A DNA stretch of 43,201 nucleotides from Acidobacteria bacterium 13_1_20CM_3_53_8. Lineage in GTDB: Bacteria; Acidobacteriota; Blastocatellia; Pyrinomonadales; Pyrinomonadaceae. Below are positions 35,587-42,731 of this stretch, piece after piece. Positions within the stretch are counted from its first letter, which is position 1. Every line of letters begins with the position of its first letter. The DNA lies in NCBI GenBank assembly GCA_001920415.1, contig MNJR01000119.1, forward strand, positions 1-43,201, read 5' to 3'. A program made the position numbers and the translations under genes. Under the pieces are notes generated by a model. It had not been told where the DNA came from. It saw only the letters and a program-made list of their open reading frames with translations, and searched no databases.

Positions 35587-36324
35587 GTGGCACTATCTCG
35601 CAAATGCGTTCCCTTCACTCCCTTTGACCGTGAGCTTGCGAAAAGCAGCATCGCCATAGTCACGGCTGGCGGCGTTCACATGAAAGAGCAGGAGCCTTTC
35701 AACATCGCGGACGAGCTTGGCGATCTCACTTTCAGAATCATCCCGCCCGATGTTGATTCAAAAAATTTGATGGTCACCCATCATCACTACGATCATTCGG
35801 ACGCAGACCATGACATCAACGTAGTCTTCCCCATTGACGTGCTGCGCGATCTTGTAGAAGAAGGTTTCGTGGGCGGGGTGGCGCGCAAGCATGTGGGCTA
35901 CATGGGATACACAATGCAGTTGAAAGCCATGTACGAAGGCACTGCGCCTGAGATAGCTAACGAAATTGACAGAGGTTCAAGGGCTGATGCAGTTGTTCTG
36001 ACAGGCGGCTGACCGAACGTCTGCCACCGCACGGTCGTAGCGGTTCAGCGAGAGATTGAGATGAAAGGAATCCCAACGGTTCTTATCACGGTCAGCCCGG
36101 AAGTTTCGGGGCAGATGCGTCCGCCCCGCGCGCTCTACCCTAAAGGCTTCAAGATAGGCAACAGTCTGGGGAAACCCGGCATGCGCGAGTTGCAGCGCAA
36201 GGTGCTGCGCGACGCGCTCACGCTTTTAACCGAGAACACGCGCCCCGGCTCTGTCATCACACTCGAATACCCGGAATACGGCGATTACTTTGAGCCGCCG
36301 AAAGTCAGGGCTGAAAAGCAGTGA
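35587..36324 (+). CDS. Glycine/sarcosine/betaine reductase selenoprotein B-like protein, UGA at codon 142
   Basis: Reading through the TGA at 36010-36012 gives one 245-residue protein. The N-terminal part has DSKNLMVTHHHYDHSDADHD and VFPIDVLRDLVEEGFVGGVA, typical of the GrdB/PrdB family, and then ADAVVLTGG-U-PNVCHRTVV, with U in the redox motif position and a Cys four residues on. After it follow REIEMKGIPTVLITVSPE and IGNSLGKPGMRELQRKVL. In clostridia this family forms the substrate-specific subunit of amine reductases; in other bacteria stand-alone forms of unknown substrate exist. The start is a GTG with AGGGG upstream. A stem-loop after the UGA (36026-36044) fits a bacterial SECIS. Confidence 0.87.
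36026..36044 (+). promoter_or_regulatory. Candidate bacterial SECIS hairpin
   Basis: ACCGC pairs with GCGGT around the loop ACGGTCGTA. The stem starts 13 bases after the UGA and the loop contains GGUC, as in the E. coli fdhF SECIS loop. Bacterial SECIS elements lie directly downstream of the UGA inside the gene, as here. Confidence 0.6.
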
Positions 36325-36329
36325 TAAGA

Positions 36330-36437
36330 ACAGTTTTCAGTTTTTAGTTTTCAGTTTTCAGAAAAAGCAAATGCTTTCTGATTACATACCAACTGAAAAC
36401 TAAAAACTGAAAACTGAAAACTGAAAACTGAAAACTG
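36330..36437. repeat. Heptamer hairpin element, CAGTTTT family
   Basis: CAGTTTT arms and six AAAACTG-type units on the right, apical GAAAAAGCAAATGCTTTC. It ends three bases before the pfkA start codon. Confidence 0.9.
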
Positions 36438-36440
36438 TTT

Positions 36441-37562
36441 ATGTATAGAACCATCGGAGTTTTGACTGGAGGAGGCGATGCGCCGGGCTTGAATGCTGTG
36501 ATTCGCGCGGTGGTAAAGACTGCCATAGGCGAATACGGTATGCGCGTCATCGGCATAGAGGACAGTTTCGAGGGGCTGCTCAGTCCTACGAAGACGCGCG
36601 AGTTGACGGCGGCACACGTGCGCGGGCTTCTGCCGCGAGGCGGCACTATCTTAGGCGCGCGCAACCGTGGCAGCTTCGTGGAGCAGGGCGAAGACGGGAC
36701 GGTCGGCAAACATCATGATGTTTTTCAGGAGGCGATTAAAAATCTGGAGAAGCTTGGTATTGACGCATTAGTAGTTCTTGGCGGCGAAGGTTCCCTGGCA
36801 ATCGCTGCGGAGTTTGATCGTCAGGGTGTTCCTGTGGTGGGCGTGCCGAAGACGATTGATAACGACCTTGCTTGCACGGAACTGACATTCGGCTTTGCTA
36901 CGGCGCTAGACATTGCGACCGAAGCGATTGATCGCCTTCACACTACTGCCGAATCGCACGACCGCGTGATGATACTGGAAGTTATGGGGCGGCACACGGG
37001 TTGGATTGCGCTGCATTCGGGCGTGGCTGGCGGGGCGGACGTGATTCTCATCCCTGAGATTCCATTTTCTATGGAATCGGTAGCATCGAAGATACGCGAG
37101 CGCGAAGAGTGTGGCTCGCAGTTCAGCATCATGGTCGTCTCGGAAGGGGCTAGAGAGATAAGCGGCCAGCAGATTTATCAGGACAAAGGCGACCGCCAGC
37201 ACGCGCCCAGATTGGGCGGCGTGGGCTTCTTCTGCCAGCATGAACTCGAAGGATTGACGGGCAAGGAAGTGCGTTGCGTAGTCCTTGGACACTTGCAGCG
37301 CGGAGGGCGTCCGAACGCATTCGACCGCATGCTCGCAACCAACTTCGGCTCGTGCGCTGTGCGCGCGCTGGCGCGTGGCGAGCGTGACGTGATGGTAGCG
37401 TTGCAGGCCGCAGACATTATCACAGTCCCCTTGGACGAGGCCGTTGCGAATCTCAAGACAGTGCCGTTCACAAGTCAACTCATTCGCACGGCGCGCGACA
37501 TAGGCATAAGTTTCGGCGCGACGGACGAAGCGTCTTACCACATGTCGCTCGAATGCGTTTGA
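36441..37562 (+). CDS. pfkA: 6-phosphofructokinase (group III type)
   Basis: Phosphorylates fructose 6-phosphate in glycolysis. The conserved motifs are GGGDAPGLNAVIR, VLGGEGSLAIA, GVPKTIDNDLACTE, MEVMGRHTGWIAL, ILIPEIPF and LGHLQRGGRPNAFD. Glycine in GGEGS suits ATP as phosphoryl donor, while the lysine in PKTIDND is shared with pyrophosphate-dependent and group III enzymes such as those of actinobacteria, so donor choice is not settled. Length of 373 fits this group. The start codon directly abuts the repeat element, with no Shine-Dalgarno sequence of its own. Confidence 0.94.
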   Translation: MYRTIGVLTGGGDAPGLNAVIRAVVKTAIGEYGMRVIGIEDSFEGLLSPTKTRELTAAHVRGLLPRGGTILGARNRGSFVEQGEDGTVGKHHDVFQEAIKNLEKLGIDALVVLGGEGSLAIAAEFDRQGVPVVGVPKTIDNDLACTELTFGFATALDIATEAIDRLHTTAESHDRVMILEVMGRHTGWIALHSGVAGGADVILIPEIPFSMESVASKIREREECGSQFSIMVVSEGAREISGQQIYQDKGDRQHAPRLGGVGFFCQHELEGLTGKEVRCVVLGHLQRGGRPNAFDRMLATNFGSCAVRALARGERDVMVALQAADIITVPLDEAVANLKTVPFTSQLIRTARDIGISFGATDEASYHMSLECV

Positions 37563-37564
37563 TA

Positions 37565-37694
37565 GAAAAGGCAAAAGGTAAAGGAAAGTAAAAAGGTAAA
37601 AGTAAAAAGGCAAAAGTGCGGACAAAAACATTTTTAATAAAGAATGGCCTCAGCCTAACTTTTGCCTTTTTCCTTTTTACTTTTGCCTTTCTTT
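37565..37694. repeat. Heptamer hairpin element, AAAAGGC/AAAAGTA family
   Basis: Arms of AAAAGGY/AAAAGTR 7-mers around GGACAAAAACATTTTTAATAAAG. The apical portion is closely similar to that of 5269-5369, including GAATGGYYTCAGCC. It lies between pfkA and greA. Confidence 0.9.
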
Positions 37695-37709
37695 TGATGG
37701 AGGACAGAC

Positions 37710-38204
37710 TTGACACAGGATGTAAAAAACCGATTGCAGGCTGAGCTTGAAACGCTTGAATCAGAGCTTCGCGTGCACCTGCCGAAAGAGATAAAGCGAG
37801 CGCTTGAGTTTGGTGATTTAAGAGAAAACTCCGAGTACAAGGCTGCGCTTGACCGCCAGCATTTCATCAAGGCACGCATAGCGGAGCTTCGCCAGCGCAT
37901 CAGCGAAATCGCTTCCATAGACATCTCGAAAGTCCCGCATGACCGCGCAGCCTATGGCTCTACGCTCTTGCTTTACGATTCAGAGCGCAACGAGGAAGTG
38001 ACTTACAAATTGGTTACGCCCGAAGAGAGCGATCCGCAGAACGGCCTCATCTCGACCACTTCACCTGTCGGGAAGAGTTTAATGGGCAAAGAAGAGGGCG
38101 ACGAAGTAACTGTCAGAACCCCTGCGGGTGCTCGCAACTTCGAGATAAGACGACTCACAACGCTGCACGATGAAGTTGGCAAAGAAGAAGCTGGTGAAGA
38201 TTAA
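37710..38204 (+). CDS. greA: Transcript cleavage factor GreA
   Basis: A 164-residue GreA that rescues backtracked RNA polymerase by stimulating transcript cleavage. The N-terminal coiled coil has the acidic-tip motif FGDLRENSEYKAALDRQ, and the C-terminal FKBP-like domain shows ISTTSPVGKSLMGKEEGDEV (split: SPVGKSLMGKEEGDEV) and NFEIRRL. Start is a TTG at 37710 with a good GGAGG seven bases upstream. The integron cassette array starts eight bases after its stop. Confidence 0.95.
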   Translation: MTQDVKNRLQAELETLESELRVHLPKEIKRALEFGDLRENSEYKAALDRQHFIKARIAELRQRISEIASIDISKVPHDRAAYGSTLLLYDSERNEEVTYKLVTPEESDPQNGLISTTSPVGKSLMGKEEGDEVTVRTPAGARNFEIRRLTTLHDEVGKEEAGED

Positions 38205-38212
38205 GCCTTTGT

Positions 38213-38250
38213 AGCTATTTTCCGCGCTCCGTTTGAATGAGTTGTCCGGC
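38213..38250 (-). other. Half attC site at the distal end of the array
   Basis: GCTATTTTCCGCGCTCCGTTTGAATGAGTTG resembles the R''-side half of the attC at 40054-40155 (quoted in part: CGCTCCGTTTGAATGAG). The core reads GTCCGGC (38244-38250) in place of GTTAGGC. The other half, with the recombining R' core, is missing and greA lies there. Confidence 0.7.
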
Positions 38251-38276
38251 GCGGCATTAGTAGGAATCGGACGAGA

Positions 38277-38825
38277 TTAGTCGAACAGTTCATCTACAGA
38301 CATTCTCCAGCCAGGAACGGCAGGCTCGGCTTCGGCTATCTCACCTCTACGGTAAATCCTTGGACTCTCTGGATCAGAAGCACGATAGACTTTAATCACA
38401 TCATCACTAAGCAAATCTACGTCCCAAACAACTAACGTCCCGGCAGCAAAATAATCTTGGCGCTTTAACGCAATCTCAATTTCCGCCTCTTTCCCATAAT
38501 CGTTCTCACTCCTGATTTCAGCAGCAAAGGTGGGTGCGCCCTCAAGGAATTTCATACCTGAAGATTTGCCTACATAGAAAGCGGCATCGGGGCTAAAGGA
38601 CTTACGATTTGGCAGATTTACTCTGAATCCGACATTATCTGGATACGCGCGTCCGCCCACCTGACGTTCAATTCCTCTGAGACTTACGTAGATCGAACCG
38701 CCTGCGCGTCCGGGCATGTCACCTGTTGGACTCATTAGGACAATTTCTCCATTAACGATTTCAGCTTTCCCATTATTAGGGAGCCGATACAAATCTTCGA
38801 TAGTCGCTTGGGTTTTAGTGGTCAT
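38277..38825 (-). CDS. Cassette gene: Uma2-family (DUF820) nuclease-like protein
   Basis: A 182-residue PD-(D/E)XK-superfamily protein of the Uma2/DUF820 type. It shows ATIEDLYRLPNNGKAEIVNG, the aspartate in SFSPDAAFYVG, the acidic TFAAEIRSENDYG and the WDVDLLSDDVIKVYR strand that follow in this family. Family members are predicted endonucleases and very common in cyanobacteria and acidobacteria, but function is unproven. This is the most distal, hence probably oldest, cassette. Its leader to the next attC is only about 45 bases. Confidence 0.88.
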   Translation of the reverse strand: MTTKTQATIEDLYRLPNNGKAEIVNGEIVLMSPTGDMPGRAGGSIYVSLRGIERQVGGRAYPDNVGFRVNLPNRKSFSPDAAFYVGKSSGMKFLEGAPTFAAEIRSENDYGKEAEIEIALKRQDYFAAGTLVVWDVDLLSDDVIKVYRASDPESPRIYRRGEIAEAEPAVPGWRMSVDELFD

Positions 38826-38868
38826 ATCAAAACCTCACTGCTTGAATCTTATCATATGCACCAAGAGG

Positions 38869-38975
38869 CGCTGAACGCCCGGATTAACCGGGCGGCGCGA
38901 ATCCACACAACATTGAAAGGATAGATTAACATGAGAGACATTCAATCGCCGCTCCGGTTGAATGAGTTGTTAGAC
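38869..38975 (-). other. Integron attC site 2
   Basis: On the minus strand it begins with core GTCTAAC (38969-38975), then AACTCATTCAACCGGAGCGG, and ends with CCGGTTAATCCGGGCGTTCA. Complementary stems are GAGCGGCG with CGCCGC and CAACCGG with CCGGTTAA. It follows the acetyltransferase gene. The R' core (GTTCAGC) deviates from consensus. Confidence 0.88.
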
Positions 38976-38986
38976 CGCCCATTAGA

Positions 38987-39430
38987 TTATATCTGGCGGT
39001 TTTCTAATCTGATAAGACCTGCCGCCGTGTTTCTAAATCCACATTCATCATAAAACTTTTGCAAGTGTGGCTCGAAATCCACATGGACCCATTTAAGAGC
39101 GCGACTCTCGGCTTCTGCCACCGCTCGTCTAACAAGTTCTCGACCAATACCACGTCGCCGAAACTCTGGATGTACGAGCGTGTCAAGAATGAACGAATGC
39201 TCGCCGCCATCCCACGCTAGATTAACGAAACCTACCAACTGTTCTTCATGATAAGCGCAGACGAACGCTAGGCTGCGACTCAGCACAGGTTGGAAGTCTT
39301 GCCATGTATGATCATCCCAAGCAGCAGTCATCAGCGCGTTTAGATCATCGTTTGTCAGCGGAGGGCTAACGCGATAAACCAGATGAGCCATTTCGTGATT
39401 AGCTTGTTCGGATTTCAGCATCTTGTTCAT
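38987..39430 (-). CDS. Cassette gene: GNAT-family N-acetyltransferase
   Basis: A 147-residue acetyltransferase with the acetyl-CoA binding motif A FRRRGIGRELVRRAV, preceded by FILDTLVHPE, and the motif B region FYDECGFRNT. GNAT genes are among the most frequent integron cassette cargo, some modifying aminoglycosides or toxins. The substrate is not evident here. The stop codon lies 12 bases from attC 2, and its leader is about 30 bases, without an obvious ribosome site. Confidence 0.9.
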   Translation of the reverse strand: MNKMLKSEQANHEMAHLVYRVSPPLTNDDLNALMTAAWDDHTWQDFQPVLSRSLAFVCAYHEEQLVGFVNLAWDGGEHSFILDTLVHPEFRRRGIGRELVRRAVAEAESRALKWVHVDFEPHLQKFYDECGFRNTAAGLIRLENRQI

Positions 39431-39460
39431 ATTAGTAGCATGGATTCACTGGGCGCAACG

Positions 39461-39562
39461 GTCTAACGCCTGAATTATCATGGCGGGAAATATCTGCTAA
39501 TAGCATCCAAGTTGTCGATAAAAATCAAGCTACATCTGCTCCGGTTGAATGAGTTGTTATAT
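39461..39562 (-). other. Integron attC site 3
   Basis: On the minus strand the core is ATATAAC (39556-39562), followed by AACTCATTCAACCGGAGC, with CAGGCGTTAGAC at the other end (R' GTTAGAC at 39461-39467). It follows the HicA gene by 13 bases. Confidence 0.85.
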
Positions 39563-39574
39563 TGCGGGTTGGCT

Positions 39575-39796
39575 TTAAATCGCTTTGACGAATTCATCAA
39601 CCGTGAGATTTGCAGAACGGATAAGACTCCTCAACGTACCTCTTGCCACTTCTTTGTGATTGGGAATAGAAAGCGTTACGATTTCGCCTTCTTTGGTCAT
39701 GATAATGTGGCTGCTCTCTTGACGCGCTACGCTCCAGCCCAGGGACTCAAATACGCGCACTACTTCCTGCCCGCTCAAAACCTGAAGCGAAGCCAT
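39575..39796 (-). CDS. hicA: Cassette gene: HicA-type mRNA interferase toxin
   Basis: A 73-residue HicA-family protein with a dsRBD-like fold: SGQEVVRVFESLGWSVARQ, the catalytic-histidine-type SSHIIMTKEG and IPNHKEVARGTLRSLIRSA. HicA cleaves mRNA and is neutralised by HicB. The start overlaps the hicB stop by one base (TAATG). This is the second gene of a two-gene cassette. It is the reverse of the usual hicA-hicB order, as also seen in some HicAB loci. Toxin-antitoxin cassettes are known to stabilise large cassette arrays. Confidence 0.88.
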   Translation of the reverse strand: MASLQVLSGQEVVRVFESLGWSVARQESSHIIMTKEGEIVTLSIPNHKEVARGTLRSLIRSANLTVDEFVKAI

Positions 39797-40002
39797 TATG
39801 CTGCGACCTCAACCTGCTGCGTCTCAATAGTCAATGGCAAGCCTTTCTCTGCTCTCACTTCTAGACACAAGGCAATAGCGTCTTTAATATTTTCAACAGC
39901 CTCTTGCTTGGTTTTTCCCTGACTCACGCAACCGGGAATAGAAGGACACTCAGCAATCCAAATACCATCCTCGTCTCTATCAAGCGTTATGTTAAATCTC
40001 AT
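39796..40002 (-). CDS. hicB: Cassette gene: HicB-type antitoxin
   Basis: The partial RNase-H-like HicB fold is seen in MRFNITLDRDEDGIWIAEC, then PSIPGCVSQGKTKQEAVENI and DAIALCLEVRAEKG. At 68 residues it is the short form lacking a DNA-binding domain. The ATG at 40002 has GGAGG seven bases upstream; a longer frame from 40050 lacks such a site. It is translationally coupled to hicA and first in the cassette, with a leader of about 50 bases. Confidence 0.87.
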   Translation of the reverse strand: MRFNITLDRDEDGIWIAECPSIPGCVSQGKTKQEAVENIKDAIALCLEVRAEKGLPLTIETQQVEVAA

Positions 40003-40053
40003 GGTCAACCTCCAAAGCCAGATGATTACACGACGTAGAAAAACAGGCAAGCA

Positions 40054-40155
40054 GCATAACGCGCGAATTAATCGGGCGGGAAGAATCTAACCAAGCATCC
40101 AACCTTGCGAATGAACTTCAAGCTATTTCCGCTCCGGTTGAATGAGTTGTTAGGC
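40054..40155 (-). other. Integron attC site 4
   Basis: Minus-strand core GCCTAAC (40149-40155), AACTCATTCAACCGGAGCGG, and GATTAATTCGCGCGTTATGC at the far end (R' GTTATGC). The stop codon of the upstream cassette gene lies inside the R'' core. Confidence 0.9.
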
Positions 40156-40590
40156 TGCGGGATTGCTGAGCACATTGCCTTCTGTATCATAGTATTTTGT
40201 CTCTATGTATTCACCCCTCTCGTCACGTTCAATGATTCCTTTACCGCGCAATACTCCCTGCGCATCATAATAATGTTCCTCAGTTTCCATGTTTTCAGAA
40301 TCATAAAAGTGCACTGTGCGCCTTATAAGATTGCCATCTTCTCCATATTCCCTATTTTCTGACTCGAGGCCGGGAGAATAATAATCAACTTCAAACCTAC
40401 GGAACATCCCTCCTTTTCGATTATAGACTTTCCAGCCTGTAATATCCCCAAGCTCATTATGTTCATAATGAATATCGTAGATCATATTCCCATCAGCATC
40501 ATAATCAGTTGTGCGCAACTGAATCCCTGCATCATCACAAATATATGAAGTGCGAGAGCCATTATCAAATTCACGAGTTTCTGTTTTCAT
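40150..40590 (-). CDS. Cassette gene: YwqK/MORN-like repeat protein
   Basis: A 146-residue acidic, tyrosine-rich protein with repeated Y-D-x-G-N-type units (DYDADGNMIYDIHYEHNELG, EYGEDGNLIRRTVHFYDSE, YYDAQGVLRGKG, YYDTEGNVLS). This resembles toxin-antitoxin-associated YwqK/MORN-like or RHS-like repeats. I do not assign a function. ATG at 40590 is preferred; an in-frame TTG lies nine bases upstream. The TAA stop is created by the attC core GCCTAAC, so the reading frame depends on the recombination site. Confidence 0.78.
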   Translation of the reverse strand: MKTETREFDNGSRTSYICDDAGIQLRTTDYDADGNMIYDIHYEHNELGDITGWKVYNRKGGMFRRFEVDYYSPGLESENREYGEDGNLIRRTVHFYDSENMETEEHYYDAQGVLRGKGIIERDERGEYIETKYYDTEGNVLSNPAA

Positions 40591-40608
40591 ACTATTCAAT
40601 GCGAAGCA

Positions 40609-40694
40609 GCCTAACGCCCGGCATCACCCGCGCCCCAGTTCAACGTTCATGAGAGGCATCGTGGCGGGGCGTCGGGTGCATGCCGTTGTTAGAT
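40609..40694 (-). other. Integron attC site 5, of a different subtype
   Basis: Minus-strand core ATCTAAC (40688-40694) and R' GTTAGGC (40609-40615). The stem uses GGCATGCACCCGACGCCCCGCC against GCGCGGGTGATGCCGGGC rather than the CATTCAAC-type stem of the other sites (both quoted in part: CACCCGACGCCCC, GGGTGATGCCGGGC). It is shorter, 86 bases. Confidence 0.8.
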
Positions 40695-40727
40695 TGCGTT
40701 ACGTATAACAATGCGCTTTTGATTAAA

Positions 40728-42554
40728 TTACTTTCGACTAAATTGCTCGAAAATAGAAACTATATCCGCGAAGGGATAAGGGGTATGCTTTTCAGATTCA
40801 CGCAGATATAACGTTTTCAAACGACCGGAATCAATCTTGGTTAGTGATGCAAATCTGTTGAATAACTGCTTCCCGGGGAAATTATTTTTCCATGAGTCAG
40901 AACCTTCTATTAAGCTTTGCTGTAACATCTTAATTGTTTCCTTTATAGAAAACTCTATCCTGCTTTCGTCAACAATCGAATTGATTCTAGTCCTTTCCGA
41001 TTTCGCTTTATCTTGCATCAATGTAGCAAGTTCTTCCGGGGATTTTTCATGGCACGCTTTCGGCATAATATCCATATTGCCAACCAAATTACGGTAGTGC
41101 GCGGATTCTATAAGTGCTGTCGTGTAAGAAACCATTGACTGTGCAATTTCTTTTAATTTAGTTTGGATTTGTTCGGGATCTCTGAGCCAAGAACCTTCTG
41201 GCTCCATCATCGAGAATATACCTGCTAATGCACTCTCATCTAGAAAGTAATTCTCAAGATGATAGCGATTTAGAACTTTAAAGCGCCCCTTCCCAGCCGT
41301 CTCAAGATCAACTGCTGACACTGATAGCGGAATCGCGTCACGGTCACAGAGCATAAAGAATTCTACTCCCCAAATCGTTCTCTCTAATACGGAGGTCATT
41401 ACGGAGGAGAATGACGTGATCAACCCTTTACCCCCGCTAGGGACCAGAACGAGATTAGGGAACTTGTTTTTTAGAATTGTGCCATATACTTGCTTGTCAA
41501 GGCTTGAATCCTCTCCCTCAACTAAAACAAGCTTTTTCCCTAAGGCGATTATTCCTATTGATTGACCAAGGAGTTTCAGTGCTTCATGAGTTTCATCATC
41601 TTCCTTAACAACGATGGCTTGATTTGAAGGCGGGTCTTTCGGCGGCCCTAAAAAAATTACTGAATTCTCCAAAGATGCAGTAATTATGTCAGGAGAGTGC
41701 GTGCAATAGATAAACTGATTATTAGAACCTATATTCTGAAGAGTTTGGAGTAGTTTATAACTTAGTTCAGGATGAAGATGTAATTCAGGCTCGTCGAAAA
41801 TCACTATGGAGTCAGATGGGTTTCGAAGTAGAAAATCAAAAACAATATTGACTACTTCACGCTCACCAGAGCTTAGGCTATCAATAGAGAATTGTTGCCC
41901 TTGATCGGTGTAGTAAAGTTGTTGTTGTTTTGCTTCAGGATCAAGAAGTTCTTTTGGTGCAAGTAACTGACTGAAAGCATTCTTGAATGGGAGCAGCGGG
42001 TCGGGAAAATCTAAACTCATCGTGTGCTCGCCCCGCTTTATGAGGGACTCAGCAGTTCTGGCTATTTCATCACGTCGGCTCTGCATCTTGCGAAATAGGG
42101 AATGCAAGGTATCTTGGAATCTATTCTTCAAAGGAATAAAACTATAATTCCATCCTATTAACTCTTCCCAAGGGTCAGTCATGTCCCAGCTAAAGCTGTA
42201 TGGCTGAATCTGCTGTATGGTTCGATCACTTTCAAATTGAACAACACTACTTTCCCACGTACTACGTCGCTTACTCTTTTGCAACGTCGCAGCAAGCTTC
42301 TGCGCGTCATCAGATAAAGCCGTGTCCAATTCTCTCTTCCCCCAATCATTCTGTTCAGAGTCGGTAGTAGCCTCAATTACAAGGCGAATGTTGGGATATA
42401 CACCGCCCGATTGGAATGCAGCAAGAATGCCCTGAATCAAGCGTGTTTTGCCGACCCCATTAGGGCCAGCTAGAACAACGACGTTTGAAAGATCGCCTAC
42501 GCTAAATTGCTTTATTGGAGGCGTATCTTTCGCATCAATCTGCTTTAATCTCAT
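40728..42554 (-). CDS. Cassette gene: OLD-family AAA-ATPase/TOPRIM nuclease
   Basis: A 608-residue class 1 OLD-like protein. The ATPase has Walker A AGPNGVGKT (29-37), a signature-like SLSSGEREVVNIVFDFL, Walker B SIVIFDEPELHLHPE and the H-loop YCTHSPD. The TOPRIM nuclease domain at about 345-440 shows LVLVEGEDSSLD (glutamate motif) and MLCDRDAIP (DxD). OLD proteins such as P2 Old and the Gabija GajA subunit cut DNA and act in phage defence, so a defence role is likely. No GajB helicase gene is adjacent. At 1.8 kb it is far larger than usual cassette cargo, and very AT-rich relative to the backbone. Confidence 0.92.
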   Translation of the reverse strand: MRLKQIDAKDTPPIKQFSVGDLSNVVVLAGPNGVGKTRLIQGILAAFQSGGVYPNIRLVIEATTDSEQNDWGKRELDTALSDDAQKLAATLQKSKRRSTWESSVVQFESDRTIQQIQPYSFSWDMTDPWEELIGWNYSFIPLKNRFQDTLHSLFRKMQSRRDEIARTAESLIKRGEHTMSLDFPDPLLPFKNAFSQLLAPKELLDPEAKQQQLYYTDQGQQFSIDSLSSGEREVVNIVFDFLLRNPSDSIVIFDEPELHLHPELSYKLLQTLQNIGSNNQFIYCTHSPDIITASLENSVIFLGPPKDPPSNQAIVVKEDDETHEALKLLGQSIGIIALGKKLVLVEGEDSSLDKQVYGTILKNKFPNLVLVPSGGKGLITSFSSVMTSVLERTIWGVEFFMLCDRDAIPLSVSAVDLETAGKGRFKVLNRYHLENYFLDESALAGIFSMMEPEGSWLRDPEQIQTKLKEIAQSMVSYTTALIESAHYRNLVGNMDIMPKACHEKSPEELATLMQDKAKSERTRINSIVDESRIEFSIKETIKMLQQSLIEGSDSWKNNFPGKQLFNRFASLTKIDSGRLKTLYLRESEKHTPYPFADIVSIFEQFSRK

Positions 42555-42567
42555 AGGAGGCTCCTAT
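42553..42567 (-). promoter_or_regulatory. Palindrome covering the ribosome site of the OLD gene
   Basis: ATAGGAG-C-CTCCTAT, seven-base perfect arms around a one-base centre, covering the Shine-Dalgarno GGAG and the first two bases of the ATG. The one-base centre makes a dimer-binding operator more likely than a hairpin. Confidence 0.45.
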
Positions 42568-42595
42568 TCGTTTGAGGGTGGGATTCTTAATCCAA

Positions 42596-42601
42596 ATTAT
42601 A
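42596..42601 (-). promoter_or_regulatory. -10 box of a cassette-borne promoter
   Basis: Perfect TATAAT on the minus strand, 42 bases upstream of the OLD gene start, inside the cassette leader. The best -35 match (TTAGAT at the attC edge, 16 bases upstream) is weak. Most cassettes lack promoters, so this one may be expressed on its own. Confidence 0.5.
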
Positions 42602-42617
42602 CCAACATTCAACAGCA

Positions 42618-42725
42618 ATCTAACGCCCGAATTAACGCGGCGGCGCAAGAAGCATACAACACACGAAGCAAAAGACAATCTTGAAAGGCATCCAATCGCC
42701 GCTCGCGTTGAATGAGTTGTTAGGC
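42618..42725 (-). other. Integron attC site 6
   Basis: Minus-strand core GCCTAAC (42719-42725), AACTCATTCAACGCGAGC, and CGCGTTAATTCGGGCGTTAG at the far end (R' GTTAGAT 42618-42624). CAACGCG pairs with CGCGTTAA and GCGGCG with CGCCGC. It is the best-formed attC in the array. Confidence 0.93.
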
Positions 42726-42731
42726 GCGCCG

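Noticed and set aside
36906-37631. Minus-strand open frame of 241 codons opposite pfkA
   Set aside because: Shadow of the pfkA coding region plus the adjacent repeat element; no recognisable motif.
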